This document shows positions 6,481 through 12,963 of a stretch of 12,963 bases of DNA, piece after piece (position 1 is the first letter of the stretch; each line of letters starts with the position of its first letter). The notes below the pieces were generated by a model. It saw only the letters and a program-made list of their open reading frames with translations, ran no database searches and had not been told where the DNA came from. Where the stretch lies: positions 1 to 12,963 of the forward strand of contig JAEEXW010000039.1 of assembly GCA_016287995.1 (NCBI GenBank), read 5' to 3'. Source of the stretch: Bacteroidales bacterium (GTDB taxonomy: Bacteria; Bacteroidota; Bacteroidia; Bacteroidales; UBA3824). Made by a program: the position numbers and the translations under genes.

Positions 6481-7581
6481 ATGGGACTTCAATGCGGTAT
6501 AGTAGGATTGCCTAATGTCGGCAAATCAACATTATTTAACTGTCTGTCAAGCGCAAAGGCGCAGTCTGCAAACTTTCCGTTCTGCACGATAGAGCCTAAT
6601 GTGGGCGTTGTAACCGTTCCTGACGACAGGTTAATAGAACTTGAAAAAATTGATCATCCGGCGCAGGTAGTACCGGCAACGGTTGAAATCGTAGACATAG
6701 CGGGCTTGGTAAAAGGTGCAAGCAAAGGCGAAGGTCTCGGCAACAAGTTTTTGGCAAATATCCGCGAAACAGATGCCATAATTCATGTTTTGCGTTGTTT
6801 TGACGATGAAAATGTAACTCACGTTGACGGAAGTGTCAACCCCGTAAGAGATAAGGAAATCATTGACGCGGAACTTCAAATAAAAGACCTTGAAACAAGA
6901 GAGCAGCGTTATGCTAAAACCGAAAAAATAGCCAAAACAGCAAAAGACAAAGACGCTGCAATGCTTTTGCAGGTGATGGATAAGTTCAAAGCGGCACTTC
7001 AAGAAGGCAAATCAGCCCGTACGGTAGAACTCGATGACAACGAGCAGCAAGCAGCAAAACAGTTGTTTCTTCTTACATACAAACCCGTAATGTATGTTTG
7101 CAATGTTGACGAAAAGTCGGTTTTGACTGGTAACAAATACGTTGAGGCAGTAAAAGAGGCTGTAAAAGACGAGCAGGCTGAAATTCTCGTCATAGCCGCA
7201 AAAACCGAAGAAGAAATCGCCGAAATGGATAGTTACGAAGACAGAAAAATGTTTCTTGATGACCTCGGTTTAAAAGAATCAGGCGTTGTAAAACTTATTC
7301 GCAGCGCATATCATTTGCTTAATTTGGAAACTTTTTTTACCTCCGGCGAAAAAGAATCAAGAGCATGGACGTTTCATAAAGGTGCGCTTGCTCCTCAGGC
7401 GGCGGGCGTTATCCACTCCGATTTTGAAAAAGGTTTTATCAAAGCCGAGGTTATCAAAATGGAGGATTACATAAAATTAGGCTCTGAGGCTGCGTGCCGT
7501 GATGCCGGCAAAATCCACATCGAAGGCAAAGATTATGTGGTTCAAGATGGAGATATAATGCATTTTAGGTTTAATGTGTAA
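6481..7581 (+). CDS. ychF: redox-regulated ATPase/GTPase YchF (Obg-HflX clan)
   Basis: A universally conserved cytoplasmic P-loop NTPase of the Obg family that binds ribosomes and tends to prefer ATP; in E. coli it is linked to oxidative stress responses. The 366-residue length matches the family. Visible parts: G1 GLPNVGKS (9-16); NFPFCTIEPN (31-40, the G2 region); G3 DIAGLVKGASKGEGLGN (72-88); a coiled-coil insertion (about 128-180); the YchF-specific G4 equivalent NVDE (208-211) in place of NKxD, which goes with relaxed nucleotide specificity; and a C-terminal TGS domain (about 283-366) with ESRAWTFHKGALAPQAAGVIHSDFEKGFI. No defect is visible. The ATG at 6481 lies 4 nt after the YfhO stop within an A-rich stretch and gives the canonical start MGLQCGIVGLPNVGKST. 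Operon linkage to a membrane glycosylation-type gene is probably positional rather than functional. Confidence 0.97.
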   Translation: MGLQCGIVGLPNVGKSTLFNCLSSAKAQSANFPFCTIEPNVGVVTVPDDRLIELEKIDHPAQVVPATVEIVDIAGLVKGASKGEGLGNKFLANIRETDAIIHVLRCFDDENVTHVDGSVNPVRDKEIIDAELQIKDLETREQRYAKTEKIAKTAKDKDAAMLLQVMDKFKAALQEGKSARTVELDDNEQQAAKQLFLLTYKPVMYVCNVDEKSVLTGNKYVEAVKEAVKDEQAEILVIAAKTEEEIAEMDSYEDRKMFLDDLGLKESGVVKLIRSAYHLLNLETFFTSGEKESRAWTFHKGALAPQAAGVIHSDFEKGFIKAEVIKMEDYIKLGSEAACRDAGKIHIEGKDYVVQDGDIMHFRFNV

Positions 7582-7586
7582 TTTTT

Positions 7587-7617
7587 TTTGTTTTTTTACA
7601 GAAAAGAATTATCTTTG
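7587..7617 (+). promoter_or_regulatory. Bacteroidota-type promoter for the Rpn-like nuclease gene
   Basis: TTTG (7587-7590) followed by a 19-bp spacer and TATCTTTG (7610-7617) is a perfect match to the housekeeping promoter consensus of the phylum. It starts 5 bp after the ychF stop codon and is set in T-rich DNA. Transcription from about 7624 would give a leader of roughly 20 nt before the ATG at 7646. The nuclease gene is therefore an independent unit and not just a distal gene of the YfhO-ychF operon. Confidence 0.75.
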
Positions 7618-7645
7618 CTGAAAGAGTTAACCAAATAAACGTGTT

Positions 7646-8596
7646 ATGGCAAAAGTTTGTAATCCTATATACGACACGGTTTTTAAATACCTTATGGAGG
7701 ACGAACGCGTTGCGAAAGTCCTCTTGGGTGGTATTTTGAATAAAAAAATCGTGGCTGTCGAGATAAAAGGACACGAATGTGCATATCAAAGCGACGAAAA
7801 CAATAATTTAAAACTCTTGCGCTTTGATTTTGCTGGCACGATAGAAAACCCCGACGGCACAAAGGAAACCGTTACGATAGAACTTCAAAAAGCCTCCGAG
7901 CCGGAAGAAGTAATGCGTTTCCGCAAATATTTCGGGCTTCAAATGGCGAGCGAGGCCAATACCGACGCCGTTACCAAACACCGCAGGGACAAAGACAAAA
8001 CACCGTATATCGTTAAGAGACCGAGACATATTTACGGAATTTTTATACTCGGACATTCTCTCGGTAAAGGGTTTGAATATCCTTTGATAAAGGGTAGCAC
8101 TGTTTTTTACGACGAGGACGACAATGTTTTGAATTTTGAATCTCAGTGCGAGTTTCTTAAAGGCATGACGTACCATTTGTACATAATCCAAATTCCGTTT
8201 TTGCCTGAGAAACCCAAAAAGCCTTTGGAAAAAATATTACGTGCTTTTGACCAGCGTTACAAGTTGGAATACGATTCAAAATATCTTGAATTGACAGAAG
8301 ATGCAGACAAGAATTCCGACTACAATGTCATTTTTAATAGGTTGCTTTACGCTGCGGCAGATGAACAACTGCGCGGAAATCTTGACCTTGAAGATTATGC
8401 AGAACGCCTTTATGCAATTCGGGAGGCTGAAAAAGAAGACCTCGAAGATGAATTGAAGGAGACAAAAGTGGAATTGAAGGAGGCAAAAAATCAGTTGGCG
8501 GCATCAATAAAGTTGCTTCATTCGGTGGGAATTTCTCCCGATAAAATCGCTGCGCAACTTAATATCGAAATTGACGAAGTTAACAAAGTTTTATAG
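7646..8596 (+). CDS. Rpn/PDDEXK_2-type PD-(D/E)XK nuclease family protein
   Basis: The 316-residue product resembles the Rpn ('PD-(D/E)XK nuclease family transposase') group, DNA endonucleases in E. coli that stimulate RecA-independent recombination and in some cases act in phage defence. Visible features: an N-terminal helix NPIYDTVFKYLM (6-17, with Asp10); Asp61 in LLRFDFAGTI; the active-site strand VTIELQK (76-82, Glu79 and Gln81, the ExQ variant usual in this group); RFRKYFGLQMAS (91-102), matching the family's RxxxY helix; and IYGIFILG (129-136). The C-terminus is a charged coiled coil (about 258-290) containing a duplicated heptad, followed by a short helix-turn-helix-like end, GISPDKIAAQLNIEIDEVNKVL (295-316), as in other family members. 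Active-site residues look intact. The gene has its own promoter and lies between two conserved genes, a typical place for a mobile or scattered accessory gene. Whether it cuts DNA, mobilises anything or acts in defence cannot be told from sequence. Confidence 0.82.
   Translation: MAKVCNPIYDTVFKYLMEDERVAKVLLGGILNKKIVAVEIKGHECAYQSDENNNLKLLRFDFAGTIENPDGTKETVTIELQKASEPEEVMRFRKYFGLQMASEANTDAVTKHRRDKDKTPYIVKRPRHIYGIFILGHSLGKGFEYPLIKGSTVFYDEDDNVLNFESQCEFLKGMTYHLYIIQIPFLPEKPKKPLEKILRAFDQRYKLEYDSKYLELTEDADKNSDYNVIFNRLLYAAADEQLRGNLDLEDYAERLYAIREAEKEDLEDELKETKVELKEAKNQLAASIKLLHSVGISPDKIAAQLNIEIDEVNKVL
8450..8491 (+). repeat. 21-bp in-frame tandem duplication encoding a coiled-coil heptad
   Basis: Two adjacent 21-bp units (8450-8470 and 8471-8491) both begin GAATTGAAGGAG and encode ELKETKV and ELKEAKN (residues 269-282 of the nuclease). 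The first 12 bases are identical and the ACA-AAA / GCA-AAA continuations nearly so. The period is exactly one helical heptad, so gain or loss of units would lengthen or shorten the coiled coil without changing frame. Confidence 0.8.
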
Positions 8597-8612
8597 GCAT
8601 ACAAACGTTTTT

Positions 8613-8643
8613 TTTATTTTTTCCGAAAAAAACTTTACCTTTG
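8613..8643 (+). promoter_or_regulatory. Bacteroidota-type promoter for the DUF2723-deacetylase operon
   Basis: A perfect -7 element TACCTTTG lies at 8636-8643. At 19-bp spacing the -33 position falls in a T run (8608-8615), so only the TTT part of TTTG is met. Initiation near 8650 leaves a leader of about 15 nt before the ATG at 8665. The -7 box overlaps the in-frame TTG at 8641, which rules that codon out as the start. The same stretch also holds a T6-CCG-A6 hairpin (about 8617-8631) of unclear meaning. Confidence 0.65.
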
Positions 8644-8664
8644 CCCTCTCAAAGAATAATCAAA

Positions 8665-11600
8665 ATGTCAGAACAAAACTTTAAAAAAGCCGATTTGATA
8701 GCGGGGTGGAGCGTTTTTCTTATTGCAAGCGTATCTTACCTTCTAACTATCGAACCTACGGCAAGTTATTGGGATTGCGGTGAATTTATCTGTACCGCTT
8801 TCCGTCAGGAAGTCGGACACCCGCCCGGAGCACCTTTCTTTATGATTCTCGGACGGTTTTTCTCGCTGTTCGCAGGCGGCGACGTTACAAAAGTAGCCGC
8901 TATGATAAACTCAATGTCCGCCCTTGCAAGCGGTTTTACGGTGCTGTTTCTCTATTGGTCAATTACGCATATTGCCAAAAGAATTATTTGCGGCGAAAAC
9001 GATGTAACTGATTTTAATGCTGTTTCAATCATTGGTAGCGGAGTTGTTGGCGCACTTGCTTTTGCATATACCGACACGTTTTGGTTTTCGGCGGTTGAAG
9101 GCGAAGTTTATGCAATGAGTTCGCTTTTTACGGCTCTCGTTTTTTGGTGCATATTGAAATGGGAAAGCGTCGCGGACGAAAAATATTCCAACAGATGGCT
9201 GATTTTAATCTGTTATCTGATGGGACTTTCTATCGGTGTACACCTTTTGAATCTGCTTGTTATACCCGCAATCGTACTTGTCTATTATTTCAAGAAATAC
9301 AAGACAACAAGAAAAGGCGTTATTTATGCTCTTGTAATTTCGGTTGTTATTTTAGCAGGCGTACTTTACGGAATTATTCCGGGCGTGGTGTATATCGCTT
9401 CGCGTTTTGAACTTGTTTTCACAAACGGCCTCGGCGCACCTTACAATACGGGAACAATTATTTACGCTATACTCGGTATCGGCGGTTTGGGTTACGGCTT
9501 GTATTACTCTTTCAAAAAGCAAAAAGCCGTCCTTAATACTGTGCTTTTGGGCGTAACTGTCATAATTATAGGCTATTCGTGTTTTGCGATGATTGTTATT
9601 CGTTCGATGGCAAACCCGCCGATGGACGAAAACAATCCCGACAACGTTTTTGCTTTGCAGTCTTACTTAAACAGAGAGCAATACGGCGACCGTCCGCTTG
9701 TTTTCGGCGAGTATTACAACTCTAAATCAACGGGTTACGAAGACGGCAGTCCTGTTTACATTCAGAGAAACGGACGTTACGAAATCACTGACTACAAGTC
9801 AAAACGTACTTTTGAGCCGGGTTCTACGACGTTTTTCCCAAGAATGTACTCGCCCGAACCGAGCCATTTCAAAGGTTACGAACACTGGGCGGGCGTTACG
9901 ATGGAAGAAAAACCGTCGTTTGCGCAGAATTTGAAATTCTTTTTCGGCTATCAAGTCGGATATATGTATTTGAGGTATTTTATGTGGAACTTTGTCGGTC
10001 GTCAAAATGACATTCAAGGACACGATGAAAACCTCATAAACGGCAACTGGGCATCGGGAATATCTTTTGTTGATAACGCAAGACTTGGCGACCAGAAACT
10101 TTTGCCGGATTATCTTAAAAACAACAAAGGAAACAATCATTATTTCTTTTTGCCGCTTATTCTCGGTATTTTAGGCATGATTTTTATGTTCAGAGCCAAC
10201 AAAACGGGAAAAGAATATTTTTGGATTGTGATGTTGTTTTTCATTCTGACGGGTTTAGCGATTGTGGTTTACCTCAATCAGACACCGTATCAGCCCCGTG
10301 AAAGGGATTACGCATACGCCGGAAGTTTCTATGCGTTTGCGTTTTATATTGGTTTTTCAGCGGCGTTTTTGTGTTCTCTGATAGAGAAATATATTAACAA
10401 AAACGTTGTTGCAGCAGGTGGAGCAGTACTTCTGTCTTGTTTTATGGGACCTGTAATCTTGGCTGCTGAAAACTGGGACGACCACGACCGCAGCGGACGT
10501 TATACGGCAAGGGATTTTGCAAAAAATTATCTTGAATCCTGCGCTCCTAACGCGATTTTGTTTACAAACGGCGACAACGATACTTTCCCGCTTTGGTACG
10601 CACAGGAAGTTGAAGGAATAAGAACGGATGTTAGGGTTGTAAATTTGGCGTATATCAACACTGATTGGTATATCAATCAAATGCGCAGAAAAGCGTATCT
10701 TTCAGACCCGTTGCCGGTTTCGATTGAAAAGGAAAAATTGGTGGAAGGTTCAAGGGATATTGTTTATTATCAAGACGTTCCCTCGCTCTTTTTCAACGAA
10801 AAGTTGGCGGACAACAAAGAAAAATACGTTCCCGTTATTTCGGAGATTTATTACAAACTGATTGACATTGTTAAACGGTCAAGTTTGGAAAGGCAGATGC
10901 CAAAAGATTATGACGCTGTTGTCAACAAAGAGCAGTTGAAAGACCAGCCTCAGCAGATAATCGGCTTTATTAATTCTCTAACGCAACAGGCCTCTAAATT
11001 TGATGTTAACAAGGAGGAAATCAATGCGTTGAAGGCTGCCTCGGACAATTTTTATAAATCAGTTTGTGCCGAACCCGCACCGCTGAAAGCAGTGATTGAT
11101 TTTGTCGCCTCTGACGATAAAAACACCAAACTCACGGCTCAAAACGGTAGCGAATTGGATTTTACGCCGTCGCTGAATTTCTCTTTGAAAGTTGACAAAA
11201 AGAAAGTCATCGAAAGCGGTTTGGTAGCAGCAAAGGATTCTGCAAAAATCCTCGACAAAATCGTTTGGAAACATCCGCACGAATATATCCGCAAAGGCGA
11301 GTTGATGGTTTTGGACATTTTAGCGAACAACAACTGGGAACGCCCTGTATATTTTGCGATAACAGTCGGTGGCGAGGCTTTCCAAAATCTTGCTGACTTT
11401 TTCCGTCTTGACGGTCTTACTTACAAGGTTGTACCGATTAAAACGCCCTCACGCGAGGGCGAAAGGGGCTTTGTTGACACGGACGTTTTGTATGATGCGT
11501 ACATGAACAAGTTTTCTTGGGGCGGAATCGATAATCCGAAAGTCTATTTGGACGAGAACAATTTGCGTATGTTAGCCAACATAAAAAGTGGTTTTGCGCG

Positions 11601-12099
11601 TTTGGGCGATGCGTTAATAAAAGAACGAAAACTTGATAAAGCAAAAGAAGTTCTTGAACGTTGTTACAAAGTTATGCCGCCCAACTTAGTACCTCCGACG
11701 TTTTACGATTTGTCGTTAGCGGACTTATTTTACAAAACCGGCGACAAAGAGAGTGCTCAAAAGGTTTTGAACACGCTTTTGACTCAGACAAAAGACGAGT
11801 TGAGGTTTTTTACAAGTCTTGACGAGGAGGGTGCTTCGCTTGTTGAAGATGATTATTACCGTTCAGCCGCAATGGGACACGAGGCGGTAAGAATTTTGCG
11901 CGACAACAAGGACGAGGAGTTGAAAAAACAAGCCGCAACCGAATTGCTCAACATCTTAAAAAATAATTCTCTATTGTCGAATATAACAATGCAGATTATT
12001 GAAACTCAGGAATTTATGCGACTTTACCAAACATTGTCTGATTTTGATAAGCAATTGATTTCGATATATTTGGGATTAATGGATAATTTGGAATTGTAA
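8665..12099 (+). CDS. DUF2723 (GT-C fold, protein O-mannosyltransferase-related) membrane protein with C-terminal TPR region
   Basis: The 1144-residue product has about 12-13 membrane spans (roughly 12-29, 54-70, 77-99, 122-165, 177-250, 264-314, 494-536, 552-600) and then a soluble domain of about 540 residues. The first extracytoplasmic loop carries SYWDCGEFI (34-42; Asp37 and Glu40), followed by GHPPGAPFFMILGRFFSLF, the DUF2723 signature in the place where protein O-mannosyltransferases hold their acidic catalytic pair. Other conserved-looking blocks are YQPRERDYAYAGSFY (542-556), TNGDNDTFPLWYAQE (634-648) and NNWERPVYFAITVGGEAF (889-906). Residues about 972-1045 look like tetratricopeptide repeats (ALIKERKLDKAKEVLERCY; LADLFYKTGDKESAQKVL). 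The vertebrate DUF2723 protein TMEM260 is an O-mannosyltransferase, so transfer of a sugar from a lipid carrier to exported proteins is a reasonable inference; the acceptor is unknown. ATG at 8665 is preferred over TTG at 8641 because the promoter -7 box overlaps the latter. A deacetylase gene follows after 6 nt. Confidence 0.88.
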   Translation: MSEQNFKKADLIAGWSVFLIASVSYLLTIEPTASYWDCGEFICTAFRQEVGHPPGAPFFMILGRFFSLFAGGDVTKVAAMINSMSALASGFTVLFLYWSITHIAKRIICGENDVTDFNAVSIIGSGVVGALAFAYTDTFWFSAVEGEVYAMSSLFTALVFWCILKWESVADEKYSNRWLILICYLMGLSIGVHLLNLLVIPAIVLVYYFKKYKTTRKGVIYALVISVVILAGVLYGIIPGVVYIASRFELVFTNGLGAPYNTGTIIYAILGIGGLGYGLYYSFKKQKAVLNTVLLGVTVIIIGYSCFAMIVIRSMANPPMDENNPDNVFALQSYLNREQYGDRPLVFGEYYNSKSTGYEDGSPVYIQRNGRYEITDYKSKRTFEPGSTTFFPRMYSPEPSHFKGYEHWAGVTMEEKPSFAQNLKFFFGYQVGYMYLRYFMWNFVGRQNDIQGHDENLINGNWASGISFVDNARLGDQKLLPDYLKNNKGNNHYFFLPLILGILGMIFMFRANKTGKEYFWIVMLFFILTGLAIVVYLNQTPYQPRERDYAYAGSFYAFAFYIGFSAAFLCSLIEKYINKNVVAAGGAVLLSCFMGPVILAAENWDDHDRSGRYTARDFAKNYLESCAPNAILFTNGDNDTFPLWYAQEVEGIRTDVRVVNLAYINTDWYINQMRRKAYLSDPLPVSIEKEKLVEGSRDIVYYQDVPSLFFNEKLADNKEKYVPVISEIYYKLIDIVKRSSLERQMPKDYDAVVNKEQLKDQPQQIIGFINSLTQQASKFDVNKEEINALKAASDNFYKSVCAEPAPLKAVIDFVASDDKNTKLTAQNGSELDFTPSLNFSLKVDKKKVIESGLVAAKDSAKILDKIVWKHPHEYIRKGELMVLDILANNNWERPVYFAITVGGEAFQNLADFFRLDGLTYKVVPIKTPSREGERGFVDTDVLYDAYMNKFSWGGIDNPKVYLDENNLRMLANIKSGFARLGDALIKERKLDKAKEVLERCYKVMPPNLVPPTFYDLSLADLFYKTGDKESAQKVLNTLLTQTKDELRFFTSLDEEGASLVEDDYYRSAAMGHEAVRILRDNKDEELKKQAATELLNILKNNSLLSNITMQIIETQEFMRLYQTLSDFDKQLISIYLGLMDNLEL
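11444..11461 (+). other. GC-rich perfect hairpin inside the DUF2723 coding region
   Basis: CGCCCTC (11444-11450) and GAGGGCG (11455-11461) form a perfect 7-bp stem around an ACGC loop. It is much more GC-rich than its surroundings and falls in a predicted soluble stretch (about residues 926-932, TPSREGE) of the protein. I see no second copy of it in the window. It could be a translational pause hairpin, a short dispersed repeat that landed in frame, or chance. Confidence 0.5.
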
Positions 12100-12105
12100 A
12101 AAAAT

Positions 12106-12747
12106 ATGTTTTCACCGATAGTTCATCCGCCGGAGTTTGTGCGGAGTTTTTTCAAAAAATACACGTGGAAACTCCAGCCGGAGGACACGGCGAAAAAAGT
12201 GCTTTACATCACCATAGACGATGGTCCGATACCGGAAATGACCCCCGGAACGTTGGACTTGCTTGCAAAATTCAATGCAAAGGCGACATTCTTCTGTGTC
12301 GGCGAAAACGTTGAAAAATACCGTGATATTTATCGTCGTATACTTATAGAAGGTCATAGTGTCGGCAATCATACTTTCAACCATCTTAACGGCTTAAAAA
12401 CAAAGACCGAAGACTATGTTGAAAACGTTAAAAAAGCGGATTCTGTGATTAATTCTAATCTTTTTCGTCCGCCGCACGGCAGAATGAAACCCTCAGAGAC
12501 GCGGCTTTTGTCAAAAGGTAGAAAAATAATTCTTTGGGACGTTTTGACTAAGGATTATGACAAAAGGGTGAGCAAAGAACGCTGTTTTTTGAACGTTGAA
12601 ACATTTGTCCGCGAGGGTTCGATAATAGTTTTTCACGACAACATAAAAGCCATGGAAAATCAACGCTATGCCCTCGAAAAAACACTTGAAAAATATTCGG
12701 AAGAAGGGTTTGTCTTTAAAGGTATTCCGTATAAAAATATCGCATAA
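12106..12747 (+). CDS. NodB-family polysaccharide deacetylase
   Basis: The 213-residue product is a metal-dependent carbohydrate esterase family 4 type enzyme that removes N- or O-acetyl groups from glycans. Motifs in order: TIDDGP (36-41; canonical TFDDGP, giving the catalytic and metal Asp); ATFFCVGENV (60-69); GHSVGNHTFNH (83-93; metal ligands His84 and His89); RPPHG (121-125; canonical RPPYG); LWDVLTKDYD (143-152); and SIIVFHDN (172-179; the catalytic His). All key positions are filled. There is no signal peptide or membrane span, so it may act in the cytoplasm or on a carrier-linked precursor, unless exported in another way. ATG at 12106 lies 6 nt after the DUF2723 stop in an A-rich stretch, indicating co-transcription and perhaps action in the same glycan pathway. 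The exact substrate (peptidoglycan, surface polysaccharide or protein glycan) cannot be inferred. Confidence 0.9.
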   Translation: MFSPIVHPPEFVRSFFKKYTWKLQPEDTAKKVLYITIDDGPIPEMTPGTLDLLAKFNAKATFFCVGENVEKYRDIYRRILIEGHSVGNHTFNHLNGLKTKTEDYVENVKKADSVINSNLFRPPHGRMKPSETRLLSKGRKIILWDVLTKDYDKRVSKERCFLNVETFVREGSIIVFHDNIKAMENQRYALEKTLEKYSEEGFVFKGIPYKNIA

Positions 12748-12769
12748 GATTTGTAACCTGAAAAAACTT

Positions 12770-12963
12770 TTACTCTTCAATTACTTCCATCTCAACTTCG
12801 TGTTTTGATGTTGACTTGTTGTAATTGATGCCGCAAAGGACTATGCGTTTGGAAAAACCTATGAGGCTTTTTGGATAATTTTTGCGCTTGATTTGTGAGA
12901 TGGCGGTGTCGGCGGTTTGGTCATATTTCAATTCGATTACGATGGCTGGGCGCATAGAATTTG
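12770..12963 (-). CDS. C-terminal fragment of a PD-(D/E)XK nuclease-domain protein (AAA-ATPase-like/DUF1703 group)
   Basis: About 64 codons are in view; the reading frame is open through the right edge, so the apparent ATG at 12955 is internal and the gene starts outside the window. The peptide NSMRPAIVIELKYDQTADTA carries the IELK strand of a PD-(D/E)XK core. It is followed by ISQIKRKNY and a final strand IVLCGINYNKSTSKHEVEME. This order (RPAIVIELK, then AI-QI-KY, then a VGI-like strand) is the C-terminal end of the large Bacteroidales family that joins an AAA-ATPase-like domain to a PD-(D/E)XK nuclease domain (PDDEXK_9). Such genes occur in many copies per genome; their role is not established. 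It converges on the deacetylase gene with a 22-bp gap that shows no convincing terminator. Confidence 0.75.
   Translation of the reverse strand, partial: NSMRPAIVIELKYDQTADTAISQIKRKNYPKSLIGFSKRIVLCGINYNKSTSKHEVEMEVIEE

Noticed and set aside
7581..7600. Rho-independent terminator after ychF (long T runs)
   Set aside because: There is no GC-containing stem before the T runs, and the region is better explained as the -33 part of the nuclease promoter.
7808..8191. 127-codon minus-strand open frame opposite the nuclease gene
   Set aside because: Antisense shadow of a gene with clear family motifs; no domain or promoter of its own.
7646..8596. Insertion sequence transposase with terminal inverted repeats
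   Set aside because: The family is often annotated as 'transposase', but I see no terminal inverted repeats or target-site duplication around it; it is better described as an Rpn-like nuclease gene.
12748..12769. Bidirectional terminator between the deacetylase and the right-edge gene
   Set aside because: I found no inverted repeat of useful length in the 22-bp gap.
1..12963. CRISPR array, tRNA, rRNA or riboswitch
   Set aside because: No spaced direct repeats, cloverleaf-like sequence or long structured leader was seen; intergenic gaps are all shorter than about 100 bp.

Overview
The window reads as chromosomal DNA from a member of the Bacteroidota, probably Bacteroidales. The support is: several exact or near-exact copies of the Bacteroidota housekeeping promoter (TTTG, about 19-22 bp, TAnnTTTG); A-rich leaders instead of clear Shine-Dalgarno sequences; moderately AT-rich DNA; and families common in this phylum (large YfhO-type and DUF2723 membrane proteins, a TPR-SpoIIE phosphatase, Rpn-like PD-(D/E)XK nucleases). 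I see no tRNA, rRNA, CRISPR array, insertion sequence or integrase. Nearly all the DNA is coding.

Layout. On the left, the minus strand carries pyrH (UMP kinase), followed after a short hairpin-bearing spacer by the start of an Ldh2-type NAD(P)-dependent dehydrogenase that leaves the window. Divergent from pyrH is a plus-strand gene (917-1963) for an alpha-oxoamine-synthase-fold protein. It lacks the PLP-binding lysine and two pocket histidines, and its active-site substitutions look like those of the non-catalytic LCB1/SPTLC1 subunit of eukaryotic serine palmitoyltransferase. It converges, across a candidate bidirectional terminator, on a minus-strand gene for a membrane-anchored TPR-SpoIIE (PP2C) phosphatase. 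The phosphatase gene and the next plus-strand gene share a compact divergent promoter region (3843-3941).

The centre and right are a plus-strand block: a YfhO-family polytopic membrane protein; ychF (conserved ribosome-associated GTPase) only 4 nt later, so probably one operon; an Rpn-like PD-(D/E)XK nuclease with its own promoter; and then, behind another promoter, a 1144-residue DUF2723 (GT-C fold, O-mannosyltransferase-related) protein and a NodB-type polysaccharide deacetylase 6 nt downstream. At the right edge, a minus-strand gene converges on the deacetylase; only its C-terminal PD-(D/E)XK domain is in view.

How the genes relate. YfhO, DUF2723 and the deacetylase all suggest envelope glycan or glycoprotein work, and the LCB1-like protein may relate to sphingolipid synthesis, so envelope building is a plausible shared theme, but this is inference. 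pyrH and ychF are housekeeping genes. The two nuclease-family genes belong to the mobile or defence-like class scattered through Bacteroidales genomes. The most promising unusual item is the LCB1-like pseudoenzyme.
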